NCBI RefSeq assembly: GCF_036013935.1
Contig: NZ_CP107902.1
Location: 2,513,001 to 2,577,000 of the forward strand
Source: Streptomyces sp. NBC_00461
GTDB lineage: Bacteria > Actinomycetota > Actinomycetes > Streptomycetales > Streptomycetaceae
Reading direction: 5' to 3'
DNA: 64,000 nucleotides
The notes below the pieces were generated by a model that did not search any database, had not been told where the DNA came from, and was given only the letters and a program-made list of their open reading frames with translations. The position numbers and the translations under genes are program-made. Shown piece after piece: positions 34,095-43,559 of this stretch (positions are counted from its first letter, which is position 1; each line of letters begins with the position of its first letter).

Positions 34095-35449
34095 CCTGGG
34101 TGCAGCCCGAGGACCTGATCGGCCACGAGCTGAGACAGGCGGCCCTGGACGGCCGCGAGCCGTCGGCGATCGCGGCGAGATGGAGAGCCGCGGGCGGCAT
34201 GCAGGCCCCCCTGCGGGCGGGCGCGTCCCCGGAACCGGCCACGCGCTACCTTCGGCTGCTCGCGAAGGACCTGCTGGACGAACTGGGGGACCTGCCAAGC
34301 TCCTTGGAAGAATGTGAGCCTACGGATCTGCGGAAGATCAAGGCCCTGTGCCCCAACTGGCCTACCGCCACCCCCACTTCGACAGCGCCCCCTTCACCGT
34401 CCCGCCTCGAAGCCGCCTGGCTCGGCCGCGCCGCGGGATGCCTCCTGGGCAAACCCGTGGAGAAACTCCCCCTGGAGGGCATCCGCGAACTGGCCCGGTC
34501 CACCGGCAACTGGCCTTTGCACACCTACTTCACAGCCCGCGGAGTCCCCGAGGACCTCGCCTCCCGATACCCCTGGAACCGCCGCTCCGCGACGACCTCC
34601 CTCGCGGAGAACATCGACGGCATGCCCGAGGACGACGACCTCAACTACCCCCTCCTCAACCTGCTGCTGCTCCAGCGTCATGGCAGAGGGTTCACCACGA
34701 CCGACGTGGCGGAGCTGTGGCTGTCCGAACTCCCGGCGGGCCGCACGTTCACCGCCGAACGCGTCGCCTACCGCAATCTCCTCCTCGGCCTGGAACCGCC
34801 GCGCACGGCACGTCACCGCAACCCGTTCCGCGAATGGATCGGCGCCCTCATCCGTGCCGACGTCCACGGCTGGACCAACCCCGGCGACCCGGCGGCCGCG
34901 GCACAGCAGGCCCACCGGGACGCCACCCTCACCCACACCGCGAACGGCGTCTACGCGGCGATGTTCACGGCCGCCACCATCGCCGCCGCGGCGACCGGTG
35001 ACCAGGACGTCCACGGCTGCCTCCGCACCGGCCTGACGGTGATCCCGCCCGGCTCCCGCCTGGCCAGGGCCGTTCGTCACGCCGTCCGCCTCGCCGAGGA
35101 ACACACCGACTTCGACACCGTCGTCGACGAACTCCACACCGCCCATGCCGCCACCCACCACTGGGTCCACGCCGTCCCCAACACCGCCCTCATCGCCGCC
35201 GCCCTCACCCACGCGGACGGCGACTTCCCCGGCTCCATCTGCCGTGCCGTGTCCGGGGGCTGGGACACCGACTCCAACGGCGCCACCGCCGGCGGCATCG
35301 CCGCCCTCCTCGCCGGCTCCCCCTCCGCCCTCCCCGACCGCTGGACAACCCCCTTGAAAAACCGGCTGACCACCTCCGTCGGCGACTTCAACGGCATCGG
35401 CTTCGACGCCCTGGCCCATCTCACCCACCGGGAGGCATCCCGACCATGA
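34082..35449 (+). CDS. ADP-ribosylglycohydrolase family protein 4
   Basis: The 455-residue protein has about 115 residues without recognisable motifs, then a hydrolase domain of a different subfamily: LGRAAGCLLGKPVEKLPLEGI, MPEDDDLNYPLLNLLLLQRHG, THTANGVYAAMFTAATIAAA and SGGWDTDSNGATAGGIAALL. The GD of the first motif is GK here, as in that subfamily, but the PEDDD and DTDS aspartates remain. ATG 34082 lies inside the previous gene, and its stop overlaps the ribokinase ATG (ATGA). Confidence 0.88.
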   Translation: MLRLTWVQPEDLIGHELRQAALDGREPSAIAARWRAAGGMQAPLRAGASPEPATRYLRLLAKDLLDELGDLPSSLEECEPTDLRKIKALCPNWPTATPTSTAPPSPSRLEAAWLGRAAGCLLGKPVEKLPLEGIRELARSTGNWPLHTYFTARGVPEDLASRYPWNRRSATTSLAENIDGMPEDDDLNYPLLNLLLLQRHGRGFTTTDVAELWLSELPAGRTFTAERVAYRNLLLGLEPPRTARHRNPFREWIGALIRADVHGWTNPGDPAAAAQQAHRDATLTHTANGVYAAMFTAATIAAAATGDQDVHGCLRTGLTVIPPGSRLARAVRHAVRLAEEHTDFDTVVDELHTAHAATHHWVHAVPNTALIAAALTHADGDFPGSICRAVSGGWDTDSNGATAGGIAALLAGSPSALPDRWTTPLKNRLTTSVGDFNGIGFDALAHLTHREASRP

Positions 35450-36339
35450 CCCACATCGTCGTACTGGGCAGCACGAACATGGACCTCGTCGCCTACGTCG
35501 AGAAGGCCCCGCAGCTCGGCGAGACCGTCACGGGACGGGAGTTCCGTACGGTCCCCGGCGGCAAGGGCGCCAACCAGGCGATCGCCGCGGCCCGCGCGGG
35601 CGCCACCGTCTCGATGATCGGCGCGGTCGGAAACGACGCCTTCGGCACCCGCCTGCGCTCCACGCTCGACCACTCGGGCGTCGGCACGGACCACCTCCGC
35701 ACCGTCGAGGCACACTCCGGCACCGCCCACATCGTCGTGGACGACGAAGGCGGCAACGCCATCGTCGTGATCCCCGGCGCCAACGGCACCGTCGACCACC
35801 TCGTCCCCGGCGACGAAGGCCTCATCGCCTCCGCCGACGCCCTGCTCCTCCAACTGGAGATCCCCATGGCCGCGGTGGTGGCGGGCGCGCGCACCGCCCG
35901 CGCCCACGGCGTCCGTACGATCCTCACCCCGGCCCCCGCCCGGCCGCTGCCGCCCGAACTCATGGCCGCCACCGACCTGTTGGTGCCCAACGAGCACGAG
36001 GCAGCGACGCTGACCGGTCTCACCGACCCGCGCGGCGCGGCCGCGTCCCTGCTCGACCAGGTGCCGGAGGTGGTCGTCACCCTCGGCTCGGCGGGCAGCC
36101 TCTACGCGGCCCGAGGCAGCGACCCGCTCACCGTCCCGGCGCCCCGGGTCACGGCCGTGGACTCGACAGGTGCGGGCGACACGTTCGTCGGCGCGCTCGC
36201 CGTGGCCCTCGGCGAGGGGCGGCCGATGGCCGAGGCACTGGCCTGGGCGGGAGCGGCCGCGGCACTCTCCGTGCAGCGCCCTGGAGCGTCGGCGTCGATG
36301 CCGTACCGCCCCGAGATCGAGACGCGGTTCACGTCATGA
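35446..36339 (+). CDS. rbsK: Ribokinase
   Basis: The 297-residue PfkB-family kinase has the two signature regions: PGGKGANQAIAAARAG near residue 37 and VDSTGAGDTFVGAL near residue 240, whose Asp is the catalytic base. NTDLL-like positions and LVPNEHEAATLTG also fit ribokinase. It phosphorylates ribose to ribose-5-phosphate. Its coupling (ATGA overlaps on both sides) to four ADP-ribosylglycohydrolases suggests that ribose or a ribosyl product from those enzymes is salvaged. No ribose transporter is in the operon. Confidence 0.9.
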   Translation: MTHIVVLGSTNMDLVAYVEKAPQLGETVTGREFRTVPGGKGANQAIAAARAGATVSMIGAVGNDAFGTRLRSTLDHSGVGTDHLRTVEAHSGTAHIVVDDEGGNAIVVIPGANGTVDHLVPGDEGLIASADALLLQLEIPMAAVVAGARTARAHGVRTILTPAPARPLPPELMAATDLLVPNEHEAATLTGLTDPRGAAASLLDQVPEVVVTLGSAGSLYAARGSDPLTVPAPRVTAVDSTGAGDTFVGALAVALGEGRPMAEALAWAGAAAALSVQRPGASASMPYRPEIETRFTS

Positions 36340-37526
36340 ACCAAGCCCCGCTCACCGGCCTGCGCGTCCTCGACCTCGCCACCCTCTTCGCCGGGCCGCT
36401 CGCCGCCACGATGCTCGGCGACTTCGGCGCCGAGGTCATCAAGGTGGAACACCCGGCCAAGCCGGACCCCTCCCGCGGCCACGGCCCGTCGAAGGACGGC
36501 GTCGGCCTCTGGTGGAAGCTCCTCGGCCGCAACAAGCAGACCATCACCCTCGACCTCTCCAAGCCGGGCGGCCGCGCCACCCTCCTGCGCCTCGCGGCCA
36601 CCGCCGACGTCGTCATCGAGAACTTCCGCCCCGGCACGCTGGAGAAGTGGGACCTGAGCTGGGCCGAGCTGTCCGCGGCCAACCCCCGTCTGGTCCTCAC
36701 CCGGGTCACCGCCTTCGGCCAGTTCGGCCCCTACGCGCACCGCCCCGGCTTCGGCACCCTGGCCGAGGCGATGAGCGGCTTCGCTGCGATCACCGGCGAA
36801 CCGGACGCACCCCCGACGCTCCCGCCCTTCGGCCTCGCCGACTCCATCGCGGGCCTGGCCACGGCGTACGCCGTCATGACCGCGCTCGCCGCCCGGGACC
36901 GCACCGGAGAGGGCCAGGTCGTCGACATGGCGATCATCGAGCCGATCCTGACCGCCCTCGGCCCCCAGCCGATCTGGTACGACCAGCTCGGCCACGTCCA
37001 GCCGCGCACGGGCAACCGCTCCCAGAACAACGCCCCGCGCGGCACCTACCTCACCGCCGACGGCGCCTGGGTCGCCGTCTCGACCTCCGCGCAGTCGATC
37101 GCGGAACGCGTGATGCACCTGGTGGGCCGCCCGGAGCTGATCGACGAACCGTGGTTCGCGACGGGCGCCGACCGCGCCCGGCACGCCGACGTCCTGGACG
37201 AGGCGGTCGGCACCTGGATCGCCGAGCGCACCCGCACCGAAGTCCTGGCCGCCTTCGAGAAGGCGGAGGCGGCGGTGGCCCCGATCCAGGACGTACGGGA
37301 CGTGATGACGGACCCCCAGTACGCGGCCCTGGACACGATCACGACCGTCGACGACCCCGACCTGGGCCCCCTGCGCATGCAGAACGTCCTCTTCCGGCTC
37401 TCCGCCACCCCCGGAGCGATCCGCTGGGCAGGCCGCCCGCACGGTGCGGACACGGACCGGATCCTGACCGCACTCGGCCTGACCCCGGCTGAGCTGACGG
37501 CCCTGCGCGAGGAGGGCGCCGTATGA
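36336..37526 (+). CDS. CaiB/BaiF family (class III) CoA-transferase
   Basis: The 396-residue protein has the N-terminal LRVLDLATLFAGPLAATMLGDFGAEVIKVEHP typical of the family (given in parts: LFAGPLAATMLGDFG and EVIKVEHP) and the catalytic Asp in FGLADSIAGL. ENFRPGTLEKW is also conserved. It transfers CoA between acyl groups, with the substrate unknown. It overlaps rbsK and the lyase gene by ATGA. With the following CitE-like lyase it could activate and cleave a dicarboxylic or hydroxy acid, as in itaconate- or citramalate-type pathways; this is inference. Confidence 0.88.
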   Translation: MNQAPLTGLRVLDLATLFAGPLAATMLGDFGAEVIKVEHPAKPDPSRGHGPSKDGVGLWWKLLGRNKQTITLDLSKPGGRATLLRLAATADVVIENFRPGTLEKWDLSWAELSAANPRLVLTRVTAFGQFGPYAHRPGFGTLAEAMSGFAAITGEPDAPPTLPPFGLADSIAGLATAYAVMTALAARDRTGEGQVVDMAIIEPILTALGPQPIWYDQLGHVQPRTGNRSQNNAPRGTYLTADGAWVAVSTSAQSIAERVMHLVGRPELIDEPWFATGADRARHADVLDEAVGTWIAERTRTEVLAAFEKAEAAVAPIQDVRDVMTDPQYAALDTITTVDDPDLGPLRMQNVLFRLSATPGAIRWAGRPHGADTDRILTALGLTPAELTALREEGAV

Positions 37527-38359
37527 CCACGCCCCCGCTCACCTGGCTCTACGCCCCCGGCGACCGCCCGTATGTCGTCGCCAAGGCGCTGGCGGCCGGC
37601 GCCGACGTCGTCGTGATCGACCTGGAGGACGCGGTCGCCCCGGACCGCAAGGAGTACGCCCGCGCGGCCACCGCCGAACTCCTCTCCCACCCGCAGCCGG
37701 TCCCGGTCCACGTCCGTGTGAACGCCCTGGACGGGCCGCTGGCTCCGTGGGACCTGGAGGCGGTGGCCGCGCTGCCCGGGCTCGCGGGTCTGCGGCTGCC
37801 GAAGGTGACGACGCCTGAGCAGATCATCCGCACCGCGGAACGGTCCGCTCCGGCAGCCGGAGGCGCCCCCGCCCTGTACGCGCTCCTGGAATCCGCACTG
37901 GCCGTCGAGCACGCCTACGCCATCGCGTCCGCCCACCCCTGCCTCCGCGGCATCGCCCTCGGCGAATCGGACCTACGGGCCGACCTGGGCGTACGCGAGG
38001 ACGCGGGCCTCGACTGGTCCCGCTCCCGCGTCGTCGGCGCCGCACGGGCGGCGGGCCTGCCCCCGTCCCCCCAGTCGGTCCACCCGGACATCCGCGACCT
38101 GGAGGGCCTGGCGTCCTCCTGCGCCCGCGGCCGCGCCCTCGGCTTCCTCGGCCGCGCGGCCATCCATCCGCGCCAGCTCCCCATCATCGAACGGGCCTAT
38201 CTGCCCACGGCGAGAGAGGTCGAGGAGGCCGAGACGATCGTCAAGGCGGCGACGGCGCAGCAGGGCGCGCAGGCCCTTCCGGACGGACGGTTCATCGACG
38301 CGGCGGTGGTGGCGGCAGCGCAACGCACGCTGTCCCTCTCCCGCCGCAACCACAGCTGA
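37523..38359 (+). CDS. HpcH/HpaI aldolase family, CitE-like lyase
   Basis: The 278-residue TIM-barrel protein has WLYAPGDRPYVVAKALAAGADVVVIDLEDAV at the N-terminus (in parts: APGDRP and VVIDLEDAV), VRVNALDG, the Mg-binding Glu in LLESALAVEHA and LGESDLRADLG, and GRAAIHPRQLP. It belongs to the CitE/malyl-CoA lyase group, which cleaves or forms beta-hydroxyacyl-CoA thioesters. Its pairing with the CoA-transferase supports this. The stop codon lies inside the left arm of the terminator. It ends the operon. Confidence 0.87.
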   Translation: MTTPPLTWLYAPGDRPYVVAKALAAGADVVVIDLEDAVAPDRKEYARAATAELLSHPQPVPVHVRVNALDGPLAPWDLEAVAALPGLAGLRLPKVTTPEQIIRTAERSAPAAGGAPALYALLESALAVEHAYAIASAHPCLRGIALGESDLRADLGVREDAGLDWSRSRVVGAARAAGLPPSPQSVHPDIRDLEGLASSCARGRALGFLGRAAIHPRQLPIIERAYLPTAREVEEAETIVKAATAQQGAQALPDGRFIDAAVVAAAQRTLSLSRRNHS

Positions 38360-38395
38360 GGGCGCCCGCGAAAACCGCGGGCGCCCTCAGCTGTG
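38351..38395. terminator. Strong bidirectional terminator, perfect 20-bp stem
   Basis: CACAGCTGAGGGCGCCCGCG (38351-38370) pairs perfectly with 38376-38395 around the 5-nt loop AAAAC. It includes the lyase stop codon and ends 24 bp before the convergent lgt stop. Confidence 0.85.
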
Positions 38396-38418
38396 ATGAT
38401 CGACCAACGGCCAACCGG

Positions 38419-39393
38419 TCAGCTCTTCTTGGCCGACTCGGCGCCGTCCTTCGTCTCTTCCTCGGCGTCATCGGGTTCTTCGACGTCGTCGGCGGAGTTC
38501 TTCACGCCCGTCTTCGGCTCCGAAGAGTCCGCCTCGTCCTTCTCGACGGCCTCACCGTCGGACTCGTCCTCCGCGGCAGCCGGCTCGACCTCGGTCTCCC
38601 GGCCCGGCCGCTTCTTCGACGACACCACGATGTACACCACTGCGAGCAGGAACACGATCAGCGCGGTCCAGTCGTTCAGCCGCAGACCCAGGATGTGGTG
38701 GGCGTCGTCGACACGCATGTACTCGATCCACGCCCGGCCCACGCAGTACGCGGCGACGTACAGCGCGAAGGCCCGCCCGTGTCCCAGCTTGAAGCGGCGG
38801 TCGGCCCAGATGACCAGCAGGGCGACGCCGACGCACCACAGGGACTCGTAGAGGAACGTCGGGTGGTAGTACCCGGGCACTCGGCCGTCCGCCGAGGACG
38901 TGATGTGCAGCGCCCAGGGGACGTTCGTCTCCTTGCCGTACAGCTCCTGGTTGAACCAGTTGCCCCAGCGGCCGATCGCCTGGGCGAAGGCGATGCCGGG
39001 TGCGACGGCGTCGGCGTAGGCGGGCAGCGGGATGCCCCGGCGGCGGCAGCCGATCCAGGCGCCCAGCGCACCGAGCGCGATCGCGCCCCAGATGCCGAGA
39101 CCGCCCTGCCACACCTTGAAGGCGTCCACCCAGTCACGGCCCTCGCTGAAGTACAGCTCGTAGTCCGTGATCACGTGGTAGAGCCGGCCACCGACGAGGC
39201 CGAACGGCACCGCCCAGACCGCGATGTCGGCCACCGTGCCGGCCCGCCCGCCGCGGGCGATCCAGCGCTTGTTGGCGAGCCAGACCGCGACGAAGACGCC
39301 GATGATGATGCAGAACGCGTAGCCGCGCAGCGGAATGGGGCCGAGATACAGCACCCCGTGCGACGGGCTCGGAATGTAGGCAAGTTCTTCCAT
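38419..39393 (-). CDS. lgt: Prolipoprotein diacylglyceryl transferase
   Basis: The 324-residue membrane enzyme transfers diacylglycerol to the lipobox Cys of prolipoproteins. It has about seven hydrophobic segments and the signature IGRWGNWFNQELYG; the HPTFLYESLWC segment is also conserved. After about residue 255 comes a tail of about 65 mostly acidic residues (EDESDGEAVEKDEADSSEP and so on), longer than in most bacteria but usual for actinomycetes. It lies just downstream of the DsbA-like gene on the same strand. Confidence 0.95.
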   Translation of the reverse strand: MEELAYIPSPSHGVLYLGPIPLRGYAFCIIIGVFVAVWLANKRWIARGGRAGTVADIAVWAVPFGLVGGRLYHVITDYELYFSEGRDWVDAFKVWQGGLGIWGAIALGALGAWIGCRRRGIPLPAYADAVAPGIAFAQAIGRWGNWFNQELYGKETNVPWALHITSSADGRVPGYYHPTFLYESLWCVGVALLVIWADRRFKLGHGRAFALYVAAYCVGRAWIEYMRVDDAHHILGLRLNDWTALIVFLLAVVYIVVSSKKRPGRETEVEPAAAEDESDGEAVEKDEADSSEPKTGVKNSADDVEEPDDAEEETKDGAESAKKS

Positions 39394-39477
39394 GGCAGGG
39401 TCGACGCTACCGTGCCGGACCGGGCCGACGGCAGGCAGCCCGGCTACGGGTCCATAACGGGCGGGTGTGAAACCGCC

Positions 39478-40248
39478 TTACCCCTTGTTCGCCTCCTGCA
39501 CCATCTGCTTCAGCTTGGCCGGTGTCATCGTCTGGTCCTGGTAGATGTTCTTGCCCCCGAGCAGCACGGTCGGCGTCCCGGAGAATCCGCCGGACTTGAA
39601 GGCGGCGTTCGACTTGTCGACCCAGCTGTCGTGCTTGCCTTCGTTGACGCACTGGCGGAAGGCGGCCGTGTCGAGGCCCTTGACCTTGCCCGCCAGCTCG
39701 ATCAGCTTGCCGTTGTTGCCGAAGGTGTCGACGGTCTCCTTGGGCTGGTTGTCGTAGAGCACGTCGTGGTAGGCGGAGAACTTTCCGGCGTCCTGCGCGC
39801 AGGCGGCGGCATTGCCCGCGCGGAGGGAGCCGGTGCCGCCGAGGTTGCCGTCGATCAGCCTGACCAGGTGGTACTCGGCTCTGAGCAGGCCGGAGTCGGT
39901 CAGCTCGTGGATCGTCGGCCGATACGCCGCCTCGAAGGCCTGGCAGGCAGGGCAGCGGAAGTCCTCCCAGACCGTGAGCGTCGACTTGGCGCCGTCCTTG
40001 CCCACCGGAATCGCGAGGCCGTCCTTGCCCTGCGCCCCGGAGGGCGCCACGGCCGGGCCCGACGCCTTGTCGTCCTTGCCCGCGTTCGCGGCGAGCACGC
40101 CGATCACCGCGGCGAGTCCCAGCACGCAGACGACGCTCGTACCGATGATCAGCGTCCGCCGTCGCTTGTCCGCGGTCTTCTGCTTCTCACGCTCGACCGC
40201 CAGCCGATCCCGGGCGGTGCGCTTTCCCTCACGGTTCTTCTCGCTCAC
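39478..40248 (-). CDS. Membrane-anchored DsbA-like thiol-disulfide oxidoreductase
   Basis: The 256-residue protein has a basic N-terminus, one membrane segment (TLIIGTSVVCVLGLAAVIGV, residues about 32-52) and an extracytoplasmic DsbA/thioredoxin-fold domain with active site CPAC in WEDFRCPACQAFE and the cis-Pro in GFSGTPTVLLGG. It probably makes or isomerises disulfides in secreted proteins. GTG 40248 is chosen; a G-run sits directly in front. It lies between trpA and lgt; a terminator separates it from trpA, so it probably has its own promoter. Confidence 0.9.
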   Translation of the reverse strand: MSEKNREGKRTARDRLAVEREKQKTADKRRRTLIIGTSVVCVLGLAAVIGVLAANAGKDDKASGPAVAPSGAQGKDGLAIPVGKDGAKSTLTVWEDFRCPACQAFEAAYRPTIHELTDSGLLRAEYHLVRLIDGNLGGTGSLRAGNAAACAQDAGKFSAYHDVLYDNQPKETVDTFGNNGKLIELAGKVKGLDTAAFRQCVNEGKHDSWVDKSNAAFKSGGFSGTPTVLLGGKNIYQDQTMTPAKLKQMVQEANKG

Positions 40249-40260
40249 ACCCCCAGAACG

Positions 40261-40291
40261 AACCGGGGAGGCGCATTGCGCCTCCCCGGTT
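40261..40291. terminator. Terminator after trpA
   Basis: AACCGGGGAGGCG (40261-40273) pairs with CGCCTCCCCGGTT (40279-40291) around CATTG. It is 45 bp beyond the trpA stop and 12 bp before the DsbA-like start. Confidence 0.8.
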
Positions 40292-40336
40292 CCAGATCCA
40301 CCCGTTCGGAGGATCCGGGTGACATCAACTGCCCGG

Positions 40337-41155
40337 CTACGCCTGCCCGCGCACGCCCTTGGCGAGCTCACCGGCGAGCGCGCGGACGGCCTCGACGCCG
40401 GCCGCGTCGTCCGGCGCGTCCAGCATCCGCTTCACGAAGGCCGAGCCGACGATCACGCCGTCGGCGAAGCCCGCGACCTCGGCGGCCTGCCTGGCATCGG
40501 AGACACCGAGACCGACGCACACGGGCAGGTCCGCGCCGGCGGCCCTGGTGCGCTCCACCAGGTCCTGCGCCTGCGCGCCCACCGACTCGCGGGTACCGGT
40601 GACGCCCATCAGCGAGGCGGCGTACACGAAGCCGCTGCCCGCCGCGGTGATCTGGGCGAGTCGTGCGTCCTGGCTGCTGGGCGCGACCACGAAGACCGTG
40701 GCGAGGCCGTGCTTGACGGCGTGCTCCCTCCACAGCGCCGACTCCTGCACCGGCAGGTCGGGCAGGATGCAGCCCGCGCCGCCCGCCTCGGCGAGTTCGG
40801 CCGTGAAGCGCTCGACGCCGTAGCGGTCGATGGGGTTCCAGTACGTCATGACGAGGATCGGCTTGCCGGTGGCCTCGTAGGCCTCCTTGACCGTGCGCAT
40901 GACGTGCGCGATCTTGACGCCGCCGCGCAGCGCGATGTCGTCGGCGGTCTGGATGACCGGGCCGTCGAGGACGGGGTCACTGTGCGGCAGACCGACCTCC
41001 ACGACGTCCGCCCCGCCGTCGAGGACGGCCTTGATCGCCTCGATGCCGCCGTCCACGGTCGGGAACCCGGCCGGGAGGTAGGCGATGAGGGCGGAGCGCC
41101 CCTCGGCCCTGGCACCGGCGAGGGTGTCCGTCAGCAGCTGGATGTTCCCGCTCAC
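40337..41155 (-). CDS. trpA: Tryptophan synthase alpha subunit
   Basis: The 272-residue TIM-barrel enzyme splits indole-3-glycerol phosphate into indole and glyceraldehyde-3-phosphate. The catalytic Glu is in [11 protein letters not shown] and the Asp in the same region ([10 protein letters not shown]); GVTGTRESV and [11 protein letters not shown] bind the phosphate. GTG 41155 overlaps the trpB stop (GTGA), which couples the two synthase subunits. It is the last gene of trpC-trpM-trpB-trpA. Confidence 0.97.
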   Translation of the reverse strand: MSGNIQLLTDTLAGARAEGRSALIAYLPAGFPTVDGGIEAIKAVLDGGADVVEVGLPHSDPVLDGPVIQTADDIALRGGVKIAHVMRTVKEAYEATGKPILVMTYWNPIDRYGVERFTAELAEAGGAGCILPDLPVQESALWREHAVKHGLATVFVVAPSSQDARLAQITAAGSGFVYAASLMGVTGTRESVGAQAQDLVERTRAAGADLPVCVGLGVSDARQAAEVAGFADGVIVGSAFVKRMLDAPDDAAGVEAVRALAGELAKGVRGQA

Positions 41156-42435
41156 TTGGCGTCCCCCTCGATCTCGGCGAGGTCGGCGGCGTCGGCCGCG
41201 ACCTCGGCGTCGGTGTCGTACAGGCCGAAGTAACGAGCGGCCGTGTCCATGTCCTTGTCGCCGCGGCCGGACAGGTTGACGACGATGAGGCCGTCCTTGC
41301 CCAGCTCCCTGCCGACCTCCAGCGCACCCGCCAGGGCGTGTGCGCTCTCGATCGCCGGGATGATGCCCTCGGTGCGCGAGAGCAGGCGCAGGGCCTGCAT
41401 CGCCGCGTCGTCGGTGACCGCGCGGTACTCGCCGCGGCCGCTGTCCTTGAGGTAGGAGTGCTCCGGGCCGATGCCCGGGTAGTCCAGACCGGCCGAGATC
41501 GAGTACGGCTCGGTGATCTGGCCCTCGTCGTCCTGGAGGACGTAGGACCGGGAGCCGTGCAGGATGCCGGGCTCGCCCGCGGTCAGCGTGGCCGCGTGCT
41601 CGCCGGTCTCGACGCCGTGACCGGCGGGCTCGCAGCCGATGAGGCGTACGTCGGCGTCCGGGATGAACGCGTGGAAGAGGCCGATGGCGTTCGAACCGCC
41701 GCCGACGCAGGCGACCGCGGCGTCCGGGAGGCGGCCGGCGCGCTCCAGGATCTGGCGCCTGGCCTCCACGCCGATGACGCGGTGGAAGTCGCGGACCATG
41801 GCCGGGAAGGGGTGCGGGCCGGCGACCGTACCGAAGAGGTAGTGGGTGCGGTCGACGTTGGCGACCCAGTCGCGGAAGGCCTCGTTGATGGCGTCCTTGA
41901 GCGTACGGCTGCCGGACTTCACGGCGATGACCTCGGCGCCGAGCATGCGCATGCGGGCCACGTTCAGGGCCTGGCGCTGGGTGTCGATCTCGCCCATGTA
42001 GATCGTGCACTCAAGGCCGAAGAGGGCACAGGCGGTCGCGGTGGCGACGCCGTGCTGGCCGGCGCCGGTCTCGGCGATCACGCGGGTCTTGCCCATGCGC
42101 CTGGTGAGCAGCGCCTGGCCGAGCACGTTGTTGATCTTGTGGGAGCCGGTGTGGTTGAGGTCTTCCCGCTTCAGGAAGATCCGGGCGCCGCCGGCGTGCT
42201 CGGCGAACCTCGGCACCTCGGTCAGGGAGCTGGGGCGGCCGGTGTAGTGGACCAGCAGGTCGTCGAGTTCGCGGGCGAACTCGGGATCGTGCTTGGCCTT
42301 GTCGTACTCGACGGCGACCTCGTCCACGGCGGCGACGAGGGCCTCCGGGATGAACTTGCCGCCGTACGCCCCGAAGTAGCCTTCGGGACTGGGGACTTGA
42401 CCCTCGGGGTCGGGGATGAAGAACTCGCTGGGCAT
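41152..42435 (-). CDS. trpB: Tryptophan synthase beta subunit
   Basis: The 427-residue PLP enzyme joins indole and serine. The Schiff-base Lys is in [11 protein letters not shown], the phosphate-binding loop is [11 protein letters not shown] and [13 protein letters not shown] contains the catalytic Glu; GCEPAGHGV is also conserved. ATG 42435 gives [12 protein letters not shown]. It lies 105 bp downstream of trpM. Confidence 0.97.
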   Translation of the reverse strand: MPSEFFIPDPEGQVPSPEGYFGAYGGKFIPEALVAAVDEVAVEYDKAKHDPEFARELDDLLVHYTGRPSSLTEVPRFAEHAGGARIFLKREDLNHTGSHKINNVLGQALLTRRMGKTRVIAETGAGQHGVATATACALFGLECTIYMGEIDTQRQALNVARMRMLGAEVIAVKSGSRTLKDAINEAFRDWVANVDRTHYLFGTVAGPHPFPAMVRDFHRVIGVEARRQILERAGRLPDAAVACVGGGSNAIGLFHAFIPDADVRLIGCEPAGHGVETGEHAATLTAGEPGILHGSRSYVLQDDEGQITEPYSISAGLDYPGIGPEHSYLKDSGRGEYRAVTDDAAMQALRLLSRTEGIIPAIESAHALAGALEVGRELGKDGLIVVNLSGRGDKDMDTAARYFGLYDTDAEVAADAADLAEIEGDAK

Positions 42436-42512
42436 GACTGAACCTCACGGTGAGTTTGGGAAATACCTAATCGCCGTGGGGGCGGGGCTCGTTAGACGGC
42501 GAAAGGCCGTCT

Positions 42513-42551
42513 GTGGCTTGTCGCGCAGTTCCCCGCGCCCCTAAAGGGCGC
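42513..42551. repeat. Dispersed Streptomyces-type intergenic repeat overlapping trpM end
   Basis: The segment contains GTCGCGCAGTTCCCCGCG and then the hairpin GCGCCC-CTAAA-GGGCGC (42535-42551). I remember this sequence as common between Streptomyces genes. The trpM stop codon (42541-42543) is in the hairpin loop. A second hairpin, AGACGGC-GAAAG-GCCGTCT, is just beside it. Confidence 0.55.
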
Positions 42552-42708
42552 GCTGCCATCGGCGGCCGTTTACCTGCCCCGGTTCGTCTCCGATGACGTA
42601 CCTGACCCTACGACCGTGTACGCGGCGTGCCGGGGCGCGGCAGCCACGGGGGCGGCAGCCGCGCGCGAGGCGGGCGTACCGGTCCACGGTCGTCATGGTG
42701 AGGGTCAT
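42541..42708 (-). CDS. trpM: TrpM, small tryptophan-operon protein
   Basis: A 55-residue basic protein is encoded between trpC and trpB. It begins MTLTMTTVDRYARLARGC, continues with Arg-rich CRPRGCRAPARRVHGRR and ends QVNGRRWQRAL. Its place and size match trpM (trpX) of Streptomyces coelicolor, where it affects tryptophan synthesis and growth. Two in-frame ATG starts (42708 and 42696) are possible, and neither has a clear Shine-Dalgarno. The stop codon lies in the hairpin of a dispersed repeat. Confidence 0.7.
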   Translation of the reverse strand: MTLTMTTVDRYARLARGCRPRGCRAPARRVHGRRVRYVIGDEPGQVNGRRWQRAL

Positions 42709-42729
42709 CGGGGTAAGCCTAGCGGGTGA

Positions 42730-43539
42730 TCAGCTGCGGCCGTGCCGGAGTGCGGGGTGCTCGGCCGCTGCCACCAGGTCCGACACCGCCGACCTGGGGT
42801 CGCGGCCGGTGACCAGGGACTCGCCGACCAGGACCGCGTCCGCGCCGGCGTTGGCGTAGGCGATGAGGTCGTGCGGGCCGCGGACGCCGGACTCGGCGAT
42901 CTTGACGATGTGTGCGGGGATCTCGGGGGCGACGCGCTCGAAGGTGCCCCGGTCGACCTCCAGGGTCTTGAGGTTGCGTGCGTTGATGCCGATCACCTTC
43001 GCGCCCGCGTCGACCGCGCGCTCGACCTCGTCCTCGTCGTGGACCTCGACGAGCGGGGTGAGGCCGATGGAGACGGCACGCTCGATCAGTGACTCCAGGG
43101 CCGGCTGGTCGAGGGCGGCGACGATGAGCAGCACGAGGTCGGCGCCGTACGCCCGGGCCTCCCACAGCTGGTACGAGGTGACGATGAAGTCCTTGCGCAG
43201 GACCGGGATGTCGACCCGCGCGCGCACCGCCTCCAGGTCGGCCAGCGAGCCGCCGAAGCGGCGCTCCTCGGTGAGGACGGAGATGACGGCCGCGCCGCCC
43301 GCCTCGTAGTCCGCGGCGAGTCCGGCCGGGTCGGCGATCGCGGCCAGCGCGCCCTTGGAGGGGCTGGAACGCTTGACCTCGCAGATGACCTTGACGCCGT
43401 CGCCGCGCAGTGCGGCCAGTCCGTCCTTGGCGGCGGGAGCCTTCGCCGCGCGCTCCTTGAGCTCGTCGAGGCTGACGCGCGCCTGCCGCTCCGCGAGGTC
43501 GGCACGGACTCCGTCGATGATCTCGTCGAGCACACTCAC
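42730..43539 (-). CDS. trpC: Indole-3-glycerol phosphate synthase
   Basis: The 269-residue TIM-barrel enzyme closes the indole ring. Conserved segments are [12 protein letters not shown] (catalytic Glu, Lys), [34 protein letters not shown] and AESGVRG. GTG 43539 is chosen ([11 protein letters not shown]). It is the first gene of the trpC-M-B-A operon, and CGGTTGAC repeats lie directly upstream. No trpF is present; PriA should fill that step. Confidence 0.97.
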   Translation of the reverse strand: MSVLDEIIDGVRADLAERQARVSLDELKERAAKAPAAKDGLAALRGDGVKVICEVKRSSPSKGALAAIADPAGLAADYEAGGAAVISVLTEERRFGGSLADLEAVRARVDIPVLRKDFIVTSYQLWEARAYGADLVLLIVAALDQPALESLIERAVSIGLTPLVEVHDEDEVERAVDAGAKVIGINARNLKTLEVDRGTFERVAPEIPAHIVKIAESGVRGPHDLIAYANAGADAVLVGESLVTGRDPRSAVSDLVAAAEHPALRHGRS

Positions 43540-43559
43540 GCGAGCGGCCCCCTTCCAGA

